The position numbers were made by a program, and so were the translations under genes. Positions 9,552-19,069 of a stretch of 64,000 bases of DNA are shown here, in pieces. Under the pieces are notes generated by a model. The model was given only the letters and a program-made list of their open reading frames with translations. It was not told the DNA's origin and searched no databases. Each line of letters begins with the position of its first letter. Positions within the stretch are counted from its first letter, which is position 1. Source of the stretch: Chelydra serpentina (taxonomy: Eukaryota; Chordata; Testudines; Chelydridae); the NCBI GenBank assembly GCA_037349315.1, contig JBAIAC010000132.1, positions 620,001-684,000 of the forward strand. The letters are read 5' to 3'.

Positions 9552-10037
9552 CCCCTACGTAGATTGCAGTGATCACTGGTGTGTCCTCACGGGGAACCAG
9601 CTCACAAACCTCACGGGGAACCCATCTGCTGTGCTGAGAGAAAATTACCTCCAGCCAAAGTCCATCTGCAAACCCGTTGCTGTATCACAGGCTGTCTTGG
9701 AATCCCACCGCACAATGCTGTGTTCTCAAATTCACATCCCCAGCCATAGGGGCACTGCCATATTGTGTAAATAAGGGACATGGGGGAGGAAGCAGACAGG
9801 GTTAAAACCTGTGGTGCTTATGAGCCACCACATGCCTTGACCTCCCCTCAGGCAGGGGACTTATAGGCCCTGGATCACCTGCCCCCTATAGCCTAGATCT
9901 CTGACACAACCAGGCCCAACTGGGTAGCCGCTCTTGCAATCCCTCTGTGGGAGAATTGGGAGCCATACTCTCCCAGTGGCAATATTCAGAGGTGGGTACA
10001 GACTTTGTGACAGAAAGCCTGGGGCTTGTCTCTGCAC
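9552..10037 (+). repeat. Direct duplication (copy 2, no minisatellite)
   Basis: This is the diverged counterpart of 3,138-3,641, ending at cagaaagcctggggcttgtc. It continues into unrelated sequence instead of the 57-bp array and so represents the block without the expansion. Confidence 0.85.
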
Positions 10038-10540
10038 CTCCCCTATCCGGAGGAACAGAGGCTGAGGGGGCAGAAGTGCAAAAGGTGACAAACAGGCCCG
10101 AACAGGAGAGATTTTATTTGTGTTACAATTCATCAAAATCTCATCCCTGAAAAGCTCCGAAGGGGTGTAGCTCAGCCCCCCAACCACTCAGCGCGCTGCC
10201 GTAGATAATCCTGCCACCGAGAGTGCTGGCTCCCTGCTCCTCTCCCTCCCCAATGGGGATTTTCACATGTAGAAAGGAGGGTTTGGGGAGCAAAGATTGA
10301 GAGGGTGTCGGGGGGCTCAAAGGATGGGCAGCGCTCTGGGCTCTGCTTGAGAGATCCTGGCGTAGGGGCCGGTGAGGGAAGAAGGATTGTAGATTTGTTG
10401 TGTCTTACCTGCACTCTGCAGAGAAGGTGATAAGTGAAGGGGCATTTTTGATTCCTCCCCCCTCAGTGTCCCCTGGGATGGAATTCTAGGGCCCATGGGG
10501 CCAAAGAAGTGGGCAAAGCCATCGGGTTAATGAAAACCAG
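10038..10540. other. No gene recognised
   Basis: This non-repetitive stretch lies between the duplicated block and the tRNA-Ile locus. I see no tRNA, transposon end or convincing coding frame. Confidence 0.4.
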
Positions 10541-10634
10541 TGCTCCAGGCGAGGCTCGAACTCACGACCTCAGCATGTCTCTGTTCAGCACTGCTGTATA
10601 AATAGTGTGCGCTAACCCATTGCACCTCTGGACA
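10541..10634 (-). tRNA. tRNA-Ile (TAT) with intron, 5' end broken by a hAT
   Basis: The minus strand carries D-arm TGCAATGGGTTAGCGCA, anticodon region ACTATTTATA (TAT), an intron of about 20 bases between the anticodon and the 3' half, then T-arm GTGAG-TTCGAGC-CTCGC and acceptor CTGGAGC-A. Vertebrate tRNA-Ile(TAT) genes characteristically contain an intron at this place. The first two bases of the mature tRNA (GC) are replaced because a GC-rich transposon begins at 10,633. The expected bases reappear at 10,948-10,949, beyond that element. A decayed paralogue is at 29,544. Confidence 0.85.
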
Positions 10635-10939
10635 GGGGCGCTGACTTCGTGGGTGCTCTGGTGCTGGAGCACCCACAGAGAAAAATTGGTGGGTGCTCTG
10701 CACCCACCGGCAACTCCCTGCCCGCCCCGGACCCGCGGCAAACTTACCGGGCACCGGGAGATGTTGCGGGGCCCCGCCCCCGACTCTGGGCAACGTTGCA
10801 TCAGCGTCAGGGGCGGGGCCCCCCAACGTCCCCCGGCGTCAAGGGTGGGGCCCCGCAACATCCCCCGGCGTTGGGGGTGGGGCCCTGCCCGACGCCGGGT
10901 GACAGCACCCGTGGGCGGGGCCGGAAGTCAGCCCCTGTG
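10633..10939. mobile_element. GC-rich hAT-like non-autonomous element
   Basis: The element begins CAGGGGCGCTGACTTC and ends GAAGTCAGCCCCTG(TG), an inverted pair. The interior is rich in gcggggccccgcc runs. The 8 bases before it (cctctgga) and after it (ccactgga) agree at 7 of 8, consistent with a hAT target duplication. The same family, opposite orientation, lies at 40,062-41,525 with ends GGCGCCGAC. It has no transposase. Confidence 0.75.
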
Positions 10940-10949
10940 CCACTGGAGC

Positions 10950-11538
10950 CCTTGCTCAGAGATGTTCTCCCAGTCCCCAGGCTGATAGAGGCAAGGATTG
11001 ACTCCAAACAATGCTAAGTGGAGTTGAGAGAGGGGAGAGCCAAGTGCTGGTACTTGATGGGCTGGGTTCTTCTTAAGGGGCCCAGGCACCATTTGACCCT
11101 TTTGATCTTTGCTGTGTAACAACCGAGCTGACTGAGACTCAATTTCGAGTCTTGCTGTAGACCAACAGATCTGAGATCACTGATCACCAGGTCTCAGCAT
11201 TAGTCCTGCTTGGGGACAGTGTCTCTGATGTAAGAAACTGCCAGTGGGTGAAGCCGGGAGAACAGGGTGGGGCGGCAAGTAGCAGCAGGACTCTTGCTGC
11301 CGGGGTCTAGCTGCCCAAATTCCTCCCCGTGCCGCTGGGCCCCAGTCGCCTTCAGCCACCAGGTAACCCAGGAACTAAGGCAGGAATGGGGCGAGGAATC
11401 AAGTCAAGCTGAGCAAGGCAGGAAAAAAAATTCAGCTTCCCTCCATGGGCCGCTCACAATGACGTCCTTTTTGTGTGCCATGACTGACAAACACATCCCG
11501 GACAGAGAAGCAGCAGGCGAGAAAGGTGTCCTGTAGGG
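10950..11538. other. No gene recognised
   Basis: Nothing recognised except a short shared phrase (cggacagagaagcagcaggc, 11,500-11,519) that also precedes the tRNA-Phe at 578, marking the left edge of that duplicated unit. Confidence 0.45.
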
Positions 11539-11612
11539 GCTGAAGTAGCTCAGTTAGGAGAGCGTCAGACTAAAGATCTAAAGGTCCCTGGTTCAATCCC
11601 GGGCTTTGGAAT
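11539..11612 (+). pseudogene. tRNA-Phe-like locus, anticodon AAA
   Basis: The locus has the tRNA-Phe body (GCTCAGTTAGGAGAGC, AAAGGTC, T-arm CCTGG-TTCAATC-CCGGG), but the anticodon loop reads CTAAAGA, changing GAA to AAA. The acceptor GCTGAAG/CTTTGGA mismatches at the first pair. Cytosolic tRNA-Phe with an A34 anticodon is not normal in vertebrates. It is the paralogue of 578-650, with the same 3' flank. Confidence 0.7.
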
Positions 11613-12439
11613 GCTCTTTGGTCCCTTTGTGTGCAGGGGTGGGCTGTTTTCTCAAAGCGCAGTGGTACCTCTACCCACCACGAGTCCCTCATTTCAGGCT
11701 CCCCGGCAGGAAAAGACAGTGGGGGCTTGTGCCCACCTGGGCTTTCCTTCTTCTCTTGCTCTTTCTCAGAGGGTGGTGAAATGAGCTGAGAAAGCGCCTT
11801 AGCATCAGCCAGGGAAAGCTGGAGGATCTCGGCCAGTCACCTCTTGGAGCCTTGGAGCTTGGCCTCCTCTGCCCTTGGAGGTTGGCCTGTGCCTGGTTTC
11901 CAGCTCCTCAGCCGGTGGATAATCTGCTATTCTGCCCTGGAGTGGCCGGCCCTGACTTTCTGTCTCAGGAAGGGGAGGGAAAAGGAATCTCTTTTCAAAC
12001 CCCCAGTCCCACCGCTGACCGAGGTGTGACTTTCTAAGTTCCCGCCACAGTGGAGGATTTAGAGTTAATGGGGCCCTGTGCACGGCTTCATTTTCGGGTG
12101 CCCCCTTGGGACCCATCCAAGAAATCTCTCCTATCTCCCCCCATTGTTCTTTTTTCTTCCTCACCCTCCTCCTCCATTATCAGTAATGGGAAGTGAAGGA
12201 ACATAAAGTGAGGTATCTTGATTGGGGCAGGGGTTGGAGGGGGTTGGAGTGTAGGGGGTCAGGCTCTGGGAAGGAGATCTGGTGGTGGGTGTAGGATCTG
12301 AACTGGGGCAGAGGAGATGCTCTAAGCGGATGGGAGAGAGCTGTCCCGTCTGTGTAGTTAATCCACCTCCCCGAGAGGTGGGAGCTATGTCAGTGGGAGA
12401 AGCTGTCGGTGGGTGTGCAAGCTGTTCTGTTTACACGTC
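11613..12439. repeat. tRNA-Phe 3' flank (copy 2), then unrecognised DNA
   Basis: The first 165 bases repeat 651-830. The block ggtggtgaaatgagctgag (11,772) also occurs at 1,155. From about 12,050 to the LTR border at 12,440 I recognise nothing. Confidence 0.6.
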
Positions 12440-13538
12440 TGTAACGATGCTGGTTCTGGCGGGACCTAACTGAGAGTGCCAGTTCAGGACAAATTGCTTC
12501 AAACAGGGCAACTACAGCCCAAGGCTGGGGTTTTCCCACCTCTAAGGCAAACCAAACCAGCCAGACAGAGGAGACTTTGGTTTTACCCCACTGGCTAACC
12601 ACAAGTCACACAAGCAATTCCCTTAGATACTCCAGTTTCCCAGTCTCACCACCAGTGCCACTCGTTATGGGGACAAATGGTCATGAAAACCAATGCCCCA
12701 GTAAAAGAAAACAGGTTCTCCCGATCCCAGCGGAGCGAACCTCAGAGCCAGGTCAATATACAACTTAGATCTTACCCACAAATCACGCTGTTGCCAATCC
12801 TTTAGAATCTAAAATCTAAAGGTTTATTCATAAAAGGAAAAAGGTCTAGGTGAGAGCTAGAATTGGTTAAAAGGAATCAATTACATACAGTGATGGCAAA
12901 GTTCTTGGTTCAGGCTTGCAGAGATGGAATACTGCAGGATCAAACCAAGTCTCTGGATTACATCCCCAGCTGGGATGGGTCCTTCAGTCCTTTGTTCAAA
13001 GCTTCCATGTGTAGCAAGGTTCCTACAGAGGTAAGAAGCAGGAAATGAAGCCAAAATGGAGATGAGGCAGCTGCCTTTTATCGTTTCTTCCAGGTGTAAA
13101 GACACCTCTTTCCTTACTGTGGAAAATCACAGCAAAATGGAGTCTGGAGTCACATGGGCAAGTCCCTGCATACCTTACTGAATCATAAGGTGTGTCTGCC
13201 TCCTCTCAATGGGCTAATTGTATAGTGGATGGTCCTTAATGGGCCATCAGCATGCCTGGCAGAGCTGATAGCTTGTCCTGGGTCCCAGAAGCCCAGCCCC
13301 AGTTTGAAATACAGACATACAGTATAAAGCCATTGAACTACAGACAGTATAAAGCCAATATTCATAACTTCAACTACAACACTGATACATGCATATAAAT
13401 GGCATAATCATAACCAGCCAAGCATAACCTGGTCTTAGACACCTCATTTGACCCCCTTTATGTAAGATTTGGTGCCACTACAGGACCTTGGTTGTAACAA
13501 TGATCTGTATGGTCGCAGTTATTGTCAATAACGTCACA
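12440..13538 (-). repeat. 3' LTR
   Basis: This is the downstream LTR in transcription order. It keeps the AATAAA signal (plus-strand tttatt, 12,823-12,828). Its TATA-like site has changed to cttttatc (13,075-13,082), whereas the other LTR has cttttata. The last 81 bases of the third ORF lie inside it. Confidence 0.93.
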
Positions 13539-14600
13539 CCCCCAACGCAAAATTGATGCAGGAAGGGATGACACAAACATCACTGACTGCAGCCCAAGAG
13601 CTCCCCATCCACGGGTCTGTCTTACTACAGCTGGTATTGGGTTAGAAGCCGTACCAGTGTGTAACAGAAATGGTTTATCAAAGTCATGTTCCATAACATG
13701 ATTGACTCTCCTTACCAACTCAAGGTAAAACTTGGTTAGAACAGTAGTGGATTGGATCTGCTCTTGCAGCATGATTCCTGTGTGTCTCATGTGATATTGC
13801 CAAGAGCTAAAGAACATAGCTACTTTATTCATACAAGCTCTGGCCAATGTCTGCAACCCAATTAACATCAAGTCAATGTAGATATTACTGTTGTCCATAG
13901 TACAGAAATCTTGGCATTTAGCCATGAAAGCAATGTGGTAGCGTGCCTCAGTTTCCCTTTTCATACAGCACATCTGGTCTGGAATGTCTTTTCCCTTGTG
14001 AAAAGTTCCAATACTCTTTTCAGGCATTAACTGTGCAACATCAGTATAACAAGGCCTTTTAACATACAGTGTGTTCTCATGTATTCCTTTTAACATGTTC
14101 CAGGGATTTTCCAAAAGATCAGGCACATTGTACATTCCTTCAGTTTTTGGTAACAACACCACAATAGTTACACAAATTACTACGAGCAATAACAAATAAA
14201 TTACAAGTGTCCATTTACAATCATTTTTGTCATGCCACACCTTTGGCTCAATACCATCGAGGTTTGGGCCTTTGAGTATTAGCCTGCGGCTTCCCTTTGC
14301 AAACTTTAGGTCTCTCTTCTCTTCCTGTCCTGAAGGATCAAACCCTGATCTCTCTTGCTTAACAGAATTCACTGGCTGATTGGGAGTGCTTTCTGTGCTA
14401 ACAGCTATTAGCAAGTCTTTCTTCCCCCAGTCAGTCAGGTAAGTTGCATCAACACAGACAGGAGCCCGTTCATCAGATTTCAGCTCCTTCACTGCCACCA
14501 ATTCCAAGGCTGGACTCTGTCTTAAAGAGAAACCATCCATTTTCTCTAACAAGCTAGCCTTAAAGTCAGTTGTTCTTCCCTTACCATCCTGTGCTTCCAC
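13458..14600 (-). CDS. Membrane-segment ORF of the LTR element (env-like position)
   Basis: The frame has 380 codons. Residues 1-120 are polar. Residues 131-150 are a continuous hydrophobic segment (begins TLVIYLLLL), followed by about 230 residues with several cysteines (a CC pair and a CxxxC-type pair). The arrangement suggests a single-pass membrane protein with a long C-terminal domain. Its place after gag and before the 3' LTR is where an envelope-type gene would lie, but I recognise no envelope family and no fusion peptide or furin site. It overlaps the preceding ORF by 55 bases in another frame, so it may instead be the frameshifted remainder of a longer polyprotein. It reads through the start of the 3' LTR. 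Confidence 0.6.
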   Translation of the reverse strand: MEAQDGKGRTTDFKASLLEKMDGFSLRQSPALELVAVKELKSDERAPVCVDATYLTDWGKKDLLIAVSTESTPNQPVNSVKQERSGFDPSGQEEKRDLKFAKGSRRLILKGPNLDGIEPKVWHDKNDCKWTLVIYLLLLVVICVTIVVLLPKTEGMYNVPDLLENPWNMLKGIHENTLYVKRPCYTDVAQLMPEKSIGTFHKGKDIPDQMCCMKRETEARYHIAFMAKCQDFCTMDNSNIYIDLMLIGLQTLARACMNKVAMFFSSWQYHMRHTGIMLQEQIQSTTVLTKFYLELVRRVNHVMEHDFDKPFLLHTGTASNPIPAVVRQTRGWGALGLQSVMFVSSLPASILRWGCDVIDNNCDHTDHCYNQGPVVAPNLT

Positions 14601-15955
14601 ATGGAATCAGGAGTCAAGTTCACGGAGAGACTACAAGTTCCATCCAAAGTGTCTAGGGATGAGAGTACACCTGCCATCCCCTGCATTCTCCAGAGATTAA
14701 CTACACACCTGTCCTGCTCTGCAGACTCAGCTACGGAGTCTTCCCTCTGAACCTGAGACATAGACTGTTCACTTATAGAATCAGCCTGGAGACATTCCTC
14801 TCTCAATAACCTTGTCTCCCCAACAAGCTGGCCAAACTCAGCCACTTGGTCAAAGGACTGATCAACTGTAACAGCTTTCCCTCCATCTGAGACCTTTTCA
14901 AAGCTCTCCACACTGGATCTTTCAAAAGGAAAGTCAGTGGATCCATTCACAACAGAAAATTTCTGGCTGTTAGGAACTGAAACTTCCTTGATCAAATCAC
15001 TTTCACACCCTTCAGCTACAGCAAACTGCTTGCACAGATTACCATGAGGATTCCTGTCCCTAGAAACTTTTCTAAGCAACAATTTACCCCTCACAGAAAT
15101 TCTGCCCTTACCCGCTTCACCTAGGGCTTGCTCTAAAGGAACATTTTCCTGAGCAACAACAGACTCCTTCTGGATCTTACTCACATCCATGATCACCTCT
15201 GGCTCATCAGGCAGATTCCTACACAATCCCCTTTCAGGCAAACTCCTAGACTTATTGGATAAAAAGATAGAAGCATTCTCCTTCCTTTTGCCACACACAA
15301 GTTTAGGAATCTTTTCCTTCTTGCTACTTGTTGTCAACCGGTCAGTAGGTAACACAACCAAATCACCTTTCTGCTCTCCTTGTGCTCTGGCTAGGGTATC
15401 ACCCTGATCAGACAGAGTCGCTACACCCTTTCCCAGCCACACATTAGCAACAGGCGAACTACAAGCATCAGAATCGTCTGGTCTCTGGGATTCTGCATCG
15501 ACACTAACTGGATGCAACCTAGTCACAGTGCCCTTCTCCCTAGCAGACACAAACTTGGGACCCTTCCCTTCCTGGGCTTTAGTTGAATTTAGAACCAACT
15601 CTGAGACAACTGCACTATTCTCAACCCTCACAGGCTGAGAGGCGCCTTCTGTCTGCTCCACAGACAAAGAAGAGCTGGAGACACCTTCCCCTTTACCAGA
15701 CACACAGCTTGGGATCCCATTTCCCTTGTCCCAGCACACAGGGCTGTTCACACACAACTGCTTGGAGACCAAGGTAGCTTCTTCCATAGGCAAGTCAATA
15801 CCCCTGACAGACCCAGACACATTTTCTTCACTGTCACATTTCTCCACACAGGCAACAGGTAAGGTGTAGGGACACTCATCTTCCACTATCCTCGCCTTCC
15901 CAAACTGGTGACTAGATAAAACCATCAGCTCACAAGGCTGTCTAGGCTCATCCAA
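14546..15955 (-). CDS. Linker ORF of the LTR element, unknown function
   Basis: The frame has 469 codons rich in Ser, Glu, Val and Lys. No RT (no xxDD motif), integrase or RNase H signature is visible, and there is no membrane segment. It overlaps the gag-protease frame by 31 bases and the following frame by 55 bases, each in a different reading frame. The composition looks like a disordered linker of the kind found after the protease in large Gypsy-type polyproteins. The three frames may once have been one, or could be joined by ribosomal frameshifting; no slippery site was confirmed. Confidence 0.6.
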   Translation of the reverse strand: MDEPRQPCELMVLSSHQFGKARIVEDECPYTLPVACVEKCDSEENVSGSVRGIDLPMEEATLVSKQLCVNSPVCWDKGNGIPSCVSGKGEGVSSSSLSVEQTEGASQPVRVENSAVVSELVLNSTKAQEGKGPKFVSAREKGTVTRLHPVSVDAESQRPDDSDACSSPVANVWLGKGVATLSDQGDTLARAQGEQKGDLVVLPTDRLTTSSKKEKIPKLVCGKRKENASIFLSNKSRSLPERGLCRNLPDEPEVIMDVSKIQKESVVAQENVPLEQALGEAGKGRISVRGKLLLRKVSRDRNPHGNLCKQFAVAEGCESDLIKEVSVPNSQKFSVVNGSTDFPFERSSVESFEKVSDGGKAVTVDQSFDQVAEFGQLVGETRLLREECLQADSISEQSMSQVQREDSVAESAEQDRCVVNLWRMQGMAGVLSSLDTLDGTCSLSVNLTPDSMWKHRMVREEQLTLRLAC

Positions 15956-17847
15956 ACTTTCCCACCAGGCACATTGCCACTCCCAACAGACAAACTGCTG
16001 CTCTTCTCACTACACTGAGCTACCTCCAGCAAATCACAGTTACCCTTTTCAGGTTCACTTTTATAAGCTGTACTAGCCAACAATCCATCCCCCATCAGAA
16101 CTCTGCCCTTTCCTTCCTCGGCCAGGGCTTCCCCCTGATCATCCACTGTAATTGGCTCCTGAGAAACACTGTCCATAATAAACACAGGTCGCAGATCATT
16201 CCTTTCCTGTGACTGGCCACCTGGACTGAACATATCTGTAATATCATTTCCGATCATAAGATCCTTAGGGATAGTCTCTTGTACTCCCACTATCATGGTG
16301 CCCTCAAATCCCTTCCAGTTCAGGTGGATTTTAGCCAAAGGCACTCTGACAAGATACTGAGATTGGGCTACAACAGTTCCTTCCTCACCCGGCCAATAAT
16401 CTTCCTCCCTGACAAGACTTTCTTTAACCAAAGTAATGTCTGCTGCAGTGTCCCTCCATGCCACACACCTTACTCCATTAACTTCTGCACTGCTAATAAA
16501 CTCGGCATTATTTCGCCCATATTTAGCTTTAATACGAGTTTTAAAGTCAAATTCTTCAGAGACCACAGAAACAGCATTTGCACACAGGGCACCAGCGCTG
16601 GGCTCTGTGTGGCTTGCCTGTGAGTTTATAACAATCATATTAGCATTTGCCCTGGCATTTGGGGTTGCTGGTTTGGGGCTGCCCTTCAGGATCGGGCAAT
16701 CTGGTCTCATGTGGCCCAGCTCACCATATTGATAGCATTGGACCGGTTTATTCTTGGGGTGAGGGTACCTACCCTCTGGGTCCCCATGAGCTCCTTTAGA
16801 GGAGTCAGGGTCAGGTTTACTTTTAAATCCTTCCCTCCTCTTGAACTGGGGAGACTGGTGATTAAGTTTCCCCGGGGGTCTACACACTTCTCGAGCCCTG
16901 TTTTGGGTATGGGCATCCGCAATCTCTGCAGCCCGTAGGACTGACTCTGGGTCCCTGTCACACACAGCTGCTCTCACATGGTCAGGCACAATGTCTAAGA
17001 ACTGTTCCAAAGTGATTAAATCCAGCAGTTTGTCAAAACTCCCATGTACCTTTGCCCCCATAACCCACTTTTTAACAAAACCCATCAGCTTATGAGCACA
17101 TTCTAGGAAAGTACAGTCACTAGACATGTTAAACTTTCTGAACTTAACTCTGTAAGACTCCGGAGTAACCTTGAATCGCCTTAACACAGCATCTTTAAAC
17201 TGCTCATAATCCAAGGCTTCTTGTTCCCCCAAGTCATTAAATACCTCCCTGGCTTTTCCAGTCAGTCTGGTTAACAGGACAGGCATTCGCTGATCATTGG
17301 GGATCTGGTACAGACTGCAGAGGCGTTCGGAGGTAGACAAAAACTCCTCGATATCCTCTGTGTCATTGTAAATGGGACACATCTTTTCCCAGTTTTTCTC
17401 GTGGCGGTGGGGAAGGGGAGTACCTGGTGACGACGCCTTTCTCCGCTCTTCCTCAACTCGGAGCTGAAGTTTGGCCGTCTCCTCTTGCCTCTGTCGAACT
17501 TTCTCCTCGGCAGCCAGCAGGTCCAGACGCCTCTCAGCCGCTGCTTTCTCTCTCTCAGCCGCTTCTCTTTCGAACTCAGCATTCTTTTGCTTTTCCAGCA
17601 ATCGAAGATCTGCTAGATCCCGTTCATGCTCAAGCTGCAGTTGATTTGCTGCCTTTTGTACTCTCATTTTCTCTGCATCCGCTGTAGCATCAGGTAAGGG
17701 CTGTGCTCCTGCCTCCTGATCACTGGCCATTAACAGATCTCTCATTTCTTGGTTTGTAGCTTTCTTTCTAAAGCTTATCCCCTTTTCTGCACACAAATCT
17801 TTCAGGGCTGTTTTCCCAAGGCCCTTATATGCTCTTCGCTCACCCAT
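15925..17847 (-). CDS. gag: Gag-protease polyprotein (SCAN-like capsid)
   Basis: The 640-residue ORF is uninterrupted. Residues 1-40 form a SAP-like helix pair. About 65-138 is a charged coiled coil. About 155-320 is a retrotransposon capsid with SCAN-like helices (EQFLDIVPDHVRAAV near 281-295). A zinc knuckle lies at 371-384, but its second cysteine is Tyr374 (CYQYGELGHMRPDC). A retropepsin-like domain lies at about 451-545 with DTA at 466-468 and a second hydrophobic half ending LMIGNDI. The SCAN domain is known to derive from Gmr1-like Gypsy capsids, which fits. It lies first after the 5' LTR and would be translated from genomic RNA. The damaged knuckle suggests reduced RNA packaging. Confidence 0.88.
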   Translation of the reverse strand: MGERRAYKGLGKTALKDLCAEKGISFRKKATNQEMRDLLMASDQEAGAQPLPDATADAEKMRVQKAANQLQLEHERDLADLRLLEKQKNAEFEREAAEREKAAAERRLDLLAAEEKVRQRQEETAKLQLRVEEERRKASSPGTPLPHRHEKNWEKMCPIYNDTEDIEEFLSTSERLCSLYQIPNDQRMPVLLTRLTGKAREVFNDLGEQEALDYEQFKDAVLRRFKVTPESYRVKFRKFNMSSDCTFLECAHKLMGFVKKWVMGAKVHGSFDKLLDLITLEQFLDIVPDHVRAAVCDRDPESVLRAAEIADAHTQNRAREVCRPPGKLNHQSPQFKRREGFKSKPDPDSSKGAHGDPEGRYPHPKNKPVQCYQYGELGHMRPDCPILKGSPKPATPNARANANMIVINSQASHTEPSAGALCANAVSVVSEEFDFKTRIKAKYGRNNAEFISSAEVNGVRCVAWRDTAADITLVKESLVREEDYWPGEEGTVVAQSQYLVRVPLAKIHLNWKGFEGTMIVGVQETIPKDLMIGNDITDMFSPGGQSQERNDLRPVFIMDSVSQEPITVDDQGEALAEEGKGRVLMGDGLLASTAYKSEPEKGNCDLLEVAQCSEKSSSLSVGSGNVPGGKVWMSLDSLVS

Positions 17848-17946
17848 TGTAACTGCTCCTTAACCAACCCAACTCTCAATACCAAAATTCAAATGTGGAT
17901 AGCGTGGGGCTCTGACCCAAAGCTTAACTGACCTGGTTCTGTGGAT

Positions 17947-17964
17947 CCTTGCACGACTACGCCA
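17947..17964 (-). promoter_or_regulatory. Candidate primer-binding site
   Basis: On the minus strand, one base after the 5' LTR ends in CGTTACA, the sequence reads TGGCGTAGTCGTGCAAGG. TGG is expected opposite the CCA end of a primer tRNA. The tRNA species is not assigned. Confidence 0.5.
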
Positions 17965-18348
17965 CTGTAACGATGCTGGTTCTGGCGGGACCTAACTGAG
18001 AGTGCCAGTTCAGGACAAATTGCTTCAAACAGGGCAACTACAGCCCAAGGCTGGGGTTTTTCCACCTCTAAGGCAAACCAAACCAGCCAGACAGAGGAGA
18101 CTTTGGTTTTACCCCACTGGCTAACCACAAGTCACACAAGCAATTCCCCTAGACACTCCAGTTTCCCAGTCTCACCACCAGTGCCACTCGTTATGGGGAC
18201 AAATGGTCATGAAAACCAATGCCCCAGTAAAAGAAAACAGGTTCTCCCGATCCCAGCGGAGCGAACCTCAGAGCCAGGTCAATATACAACTTAGATCTTA
18301 CCCACAAATCACGCTGTTGCCAATCCTTTAGAATCTAAAATCTAAAGG

Positions 18349-18354
18349 TTTATT
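18349..18354 (-). terminator. Poly(A) signal of the LTR
   Basis: AATAAA on the minus strand (plus strand tttatt), conserved in the other LTR at 12,823-12,828. Confidence 0.6.
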
Positions 18355-18600
18355 CATAAAAGGAAAAAGGTCTAGGTGAGAGCTAGAATTGGTTAAAAGG
18401 AATCAATTACATACAGTAATGGCAAAGTCCTTGGTTCAGGCTTGCAGAGATGGAATACTGCAGGTTCAAATCAAGTCTCAGGATTACATCCCCAGCTGGG
18501 ATGGGTCCTTCAGTCCTTTGTTCAAAGCTTCCATGTATAGAAAGGTTCCTCCTGAGGTAAGAAGCAGGAAATGAAGACAAAATGGAGATGAGGCAGCTGC

Positions 18601-18608
18601 CTTTTATA
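18601..18608 (-). promoter_or_regulatory. TATA box of the 5' LTR
   Basis: The minus strand reads TATAAAAG (plus strand cttttata). It is placed upstream of the AATAAA in transcription order, as expected for a U3 promoter. Confidence 0.65.
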
Positions 18609-19069
18609 GTTTCTTCCAGGTGTAAAGACACTTCTTTCCTTACTGTGGAAAATCACAGCAAAATGGAGTCTGGAGTCACATGGGCAAGTCCCTGCATACC
18701 TTACTGAATCATAAGGTGTGTCTGCCTCCTCTCAATGGGCTAATTGTATAGTGGATGGTCCTTAATGGGCCATCAGCATGCCTGGCAGAGCTGATAGCTT
18801 GTCCTGGGTCCCAGAAGCCCAGCCCCAGTTTGAAAGACAGACATACAGTATAAAGCCATTGACCTACAGAGAGTATAAAGCCAATATTCATAACTTCAAC
18901 TACAAAACTGATACATGCATATAAATGGCATAATCATAACCAGCCAAGCATAACCTGGTCTTAGACACCTCATTTGACCCCCTTTATGTAAGATATGGTG
19001 CCACTACAGGACCTTGGTTGTAACAAAGATCTGTATGGTCGCAGTTATTGTCAGTAACGTCACAGGAGA

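Larger units (their letters stand above)
12440..19064 (-). mobile_element. LTR retrotransposon without pol, Gmr1/SCAN-type gag
   Basis: Two direct 1,099-bp LTRs (12,440-13,538 and 17,966-19,064) flank a 4.4-kb interior coding on the minus strand. In that orientation each LTR begins TGTGACGTTA and ends ATCGTTACA. The interior encodes gag-protease, a long linker ORF and a membrane-segment ORF in three successive overlapping frames. I find no reverse transcriptase, RNase H or integrase motif, so it is non-autonomous or a deletion derivative. The LTRs differ at roughly two dozen sites by eye (about 2 percent), implying fairly recent insertion. The outer flanks (acgtc and ggaga) do not match, so no target duplication is visible. 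Confidence 0.9.
17966..19064 (-). repeat. 5' LTR
   Basis: This is the promoter-bearing LTR of the element, a direct copy of 12,440-13,538. It carries an intact TATAAAAG and an AATAAA about 250 bases downstream, giving a plausible U3-R-U5 layout. A related but diverged LTR fragment is at 23,803. Confidence 0.93.

Noticed and set aside
10150..10220. tRNA-like phrase gtgtagctcag
   Set aside because: Only an A-box-like word is present; no anticodon arm, B box or acceptor pairing could be drawn.
10527..11017. Proline/glycine-rich open frames on both strands
   Set aside because: They lie in the GC-rich hAT-like element and its flanks, overlap in several phases and have no domain. The same type appears in the related element at 41,200-41,530.
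16279..17687. Plus-strand frames opposite the gag gene
   Set aside because: They are complements of the gag-protease ORF, which has clear capsid, zinc-knuckle and protease features on the minus strand.
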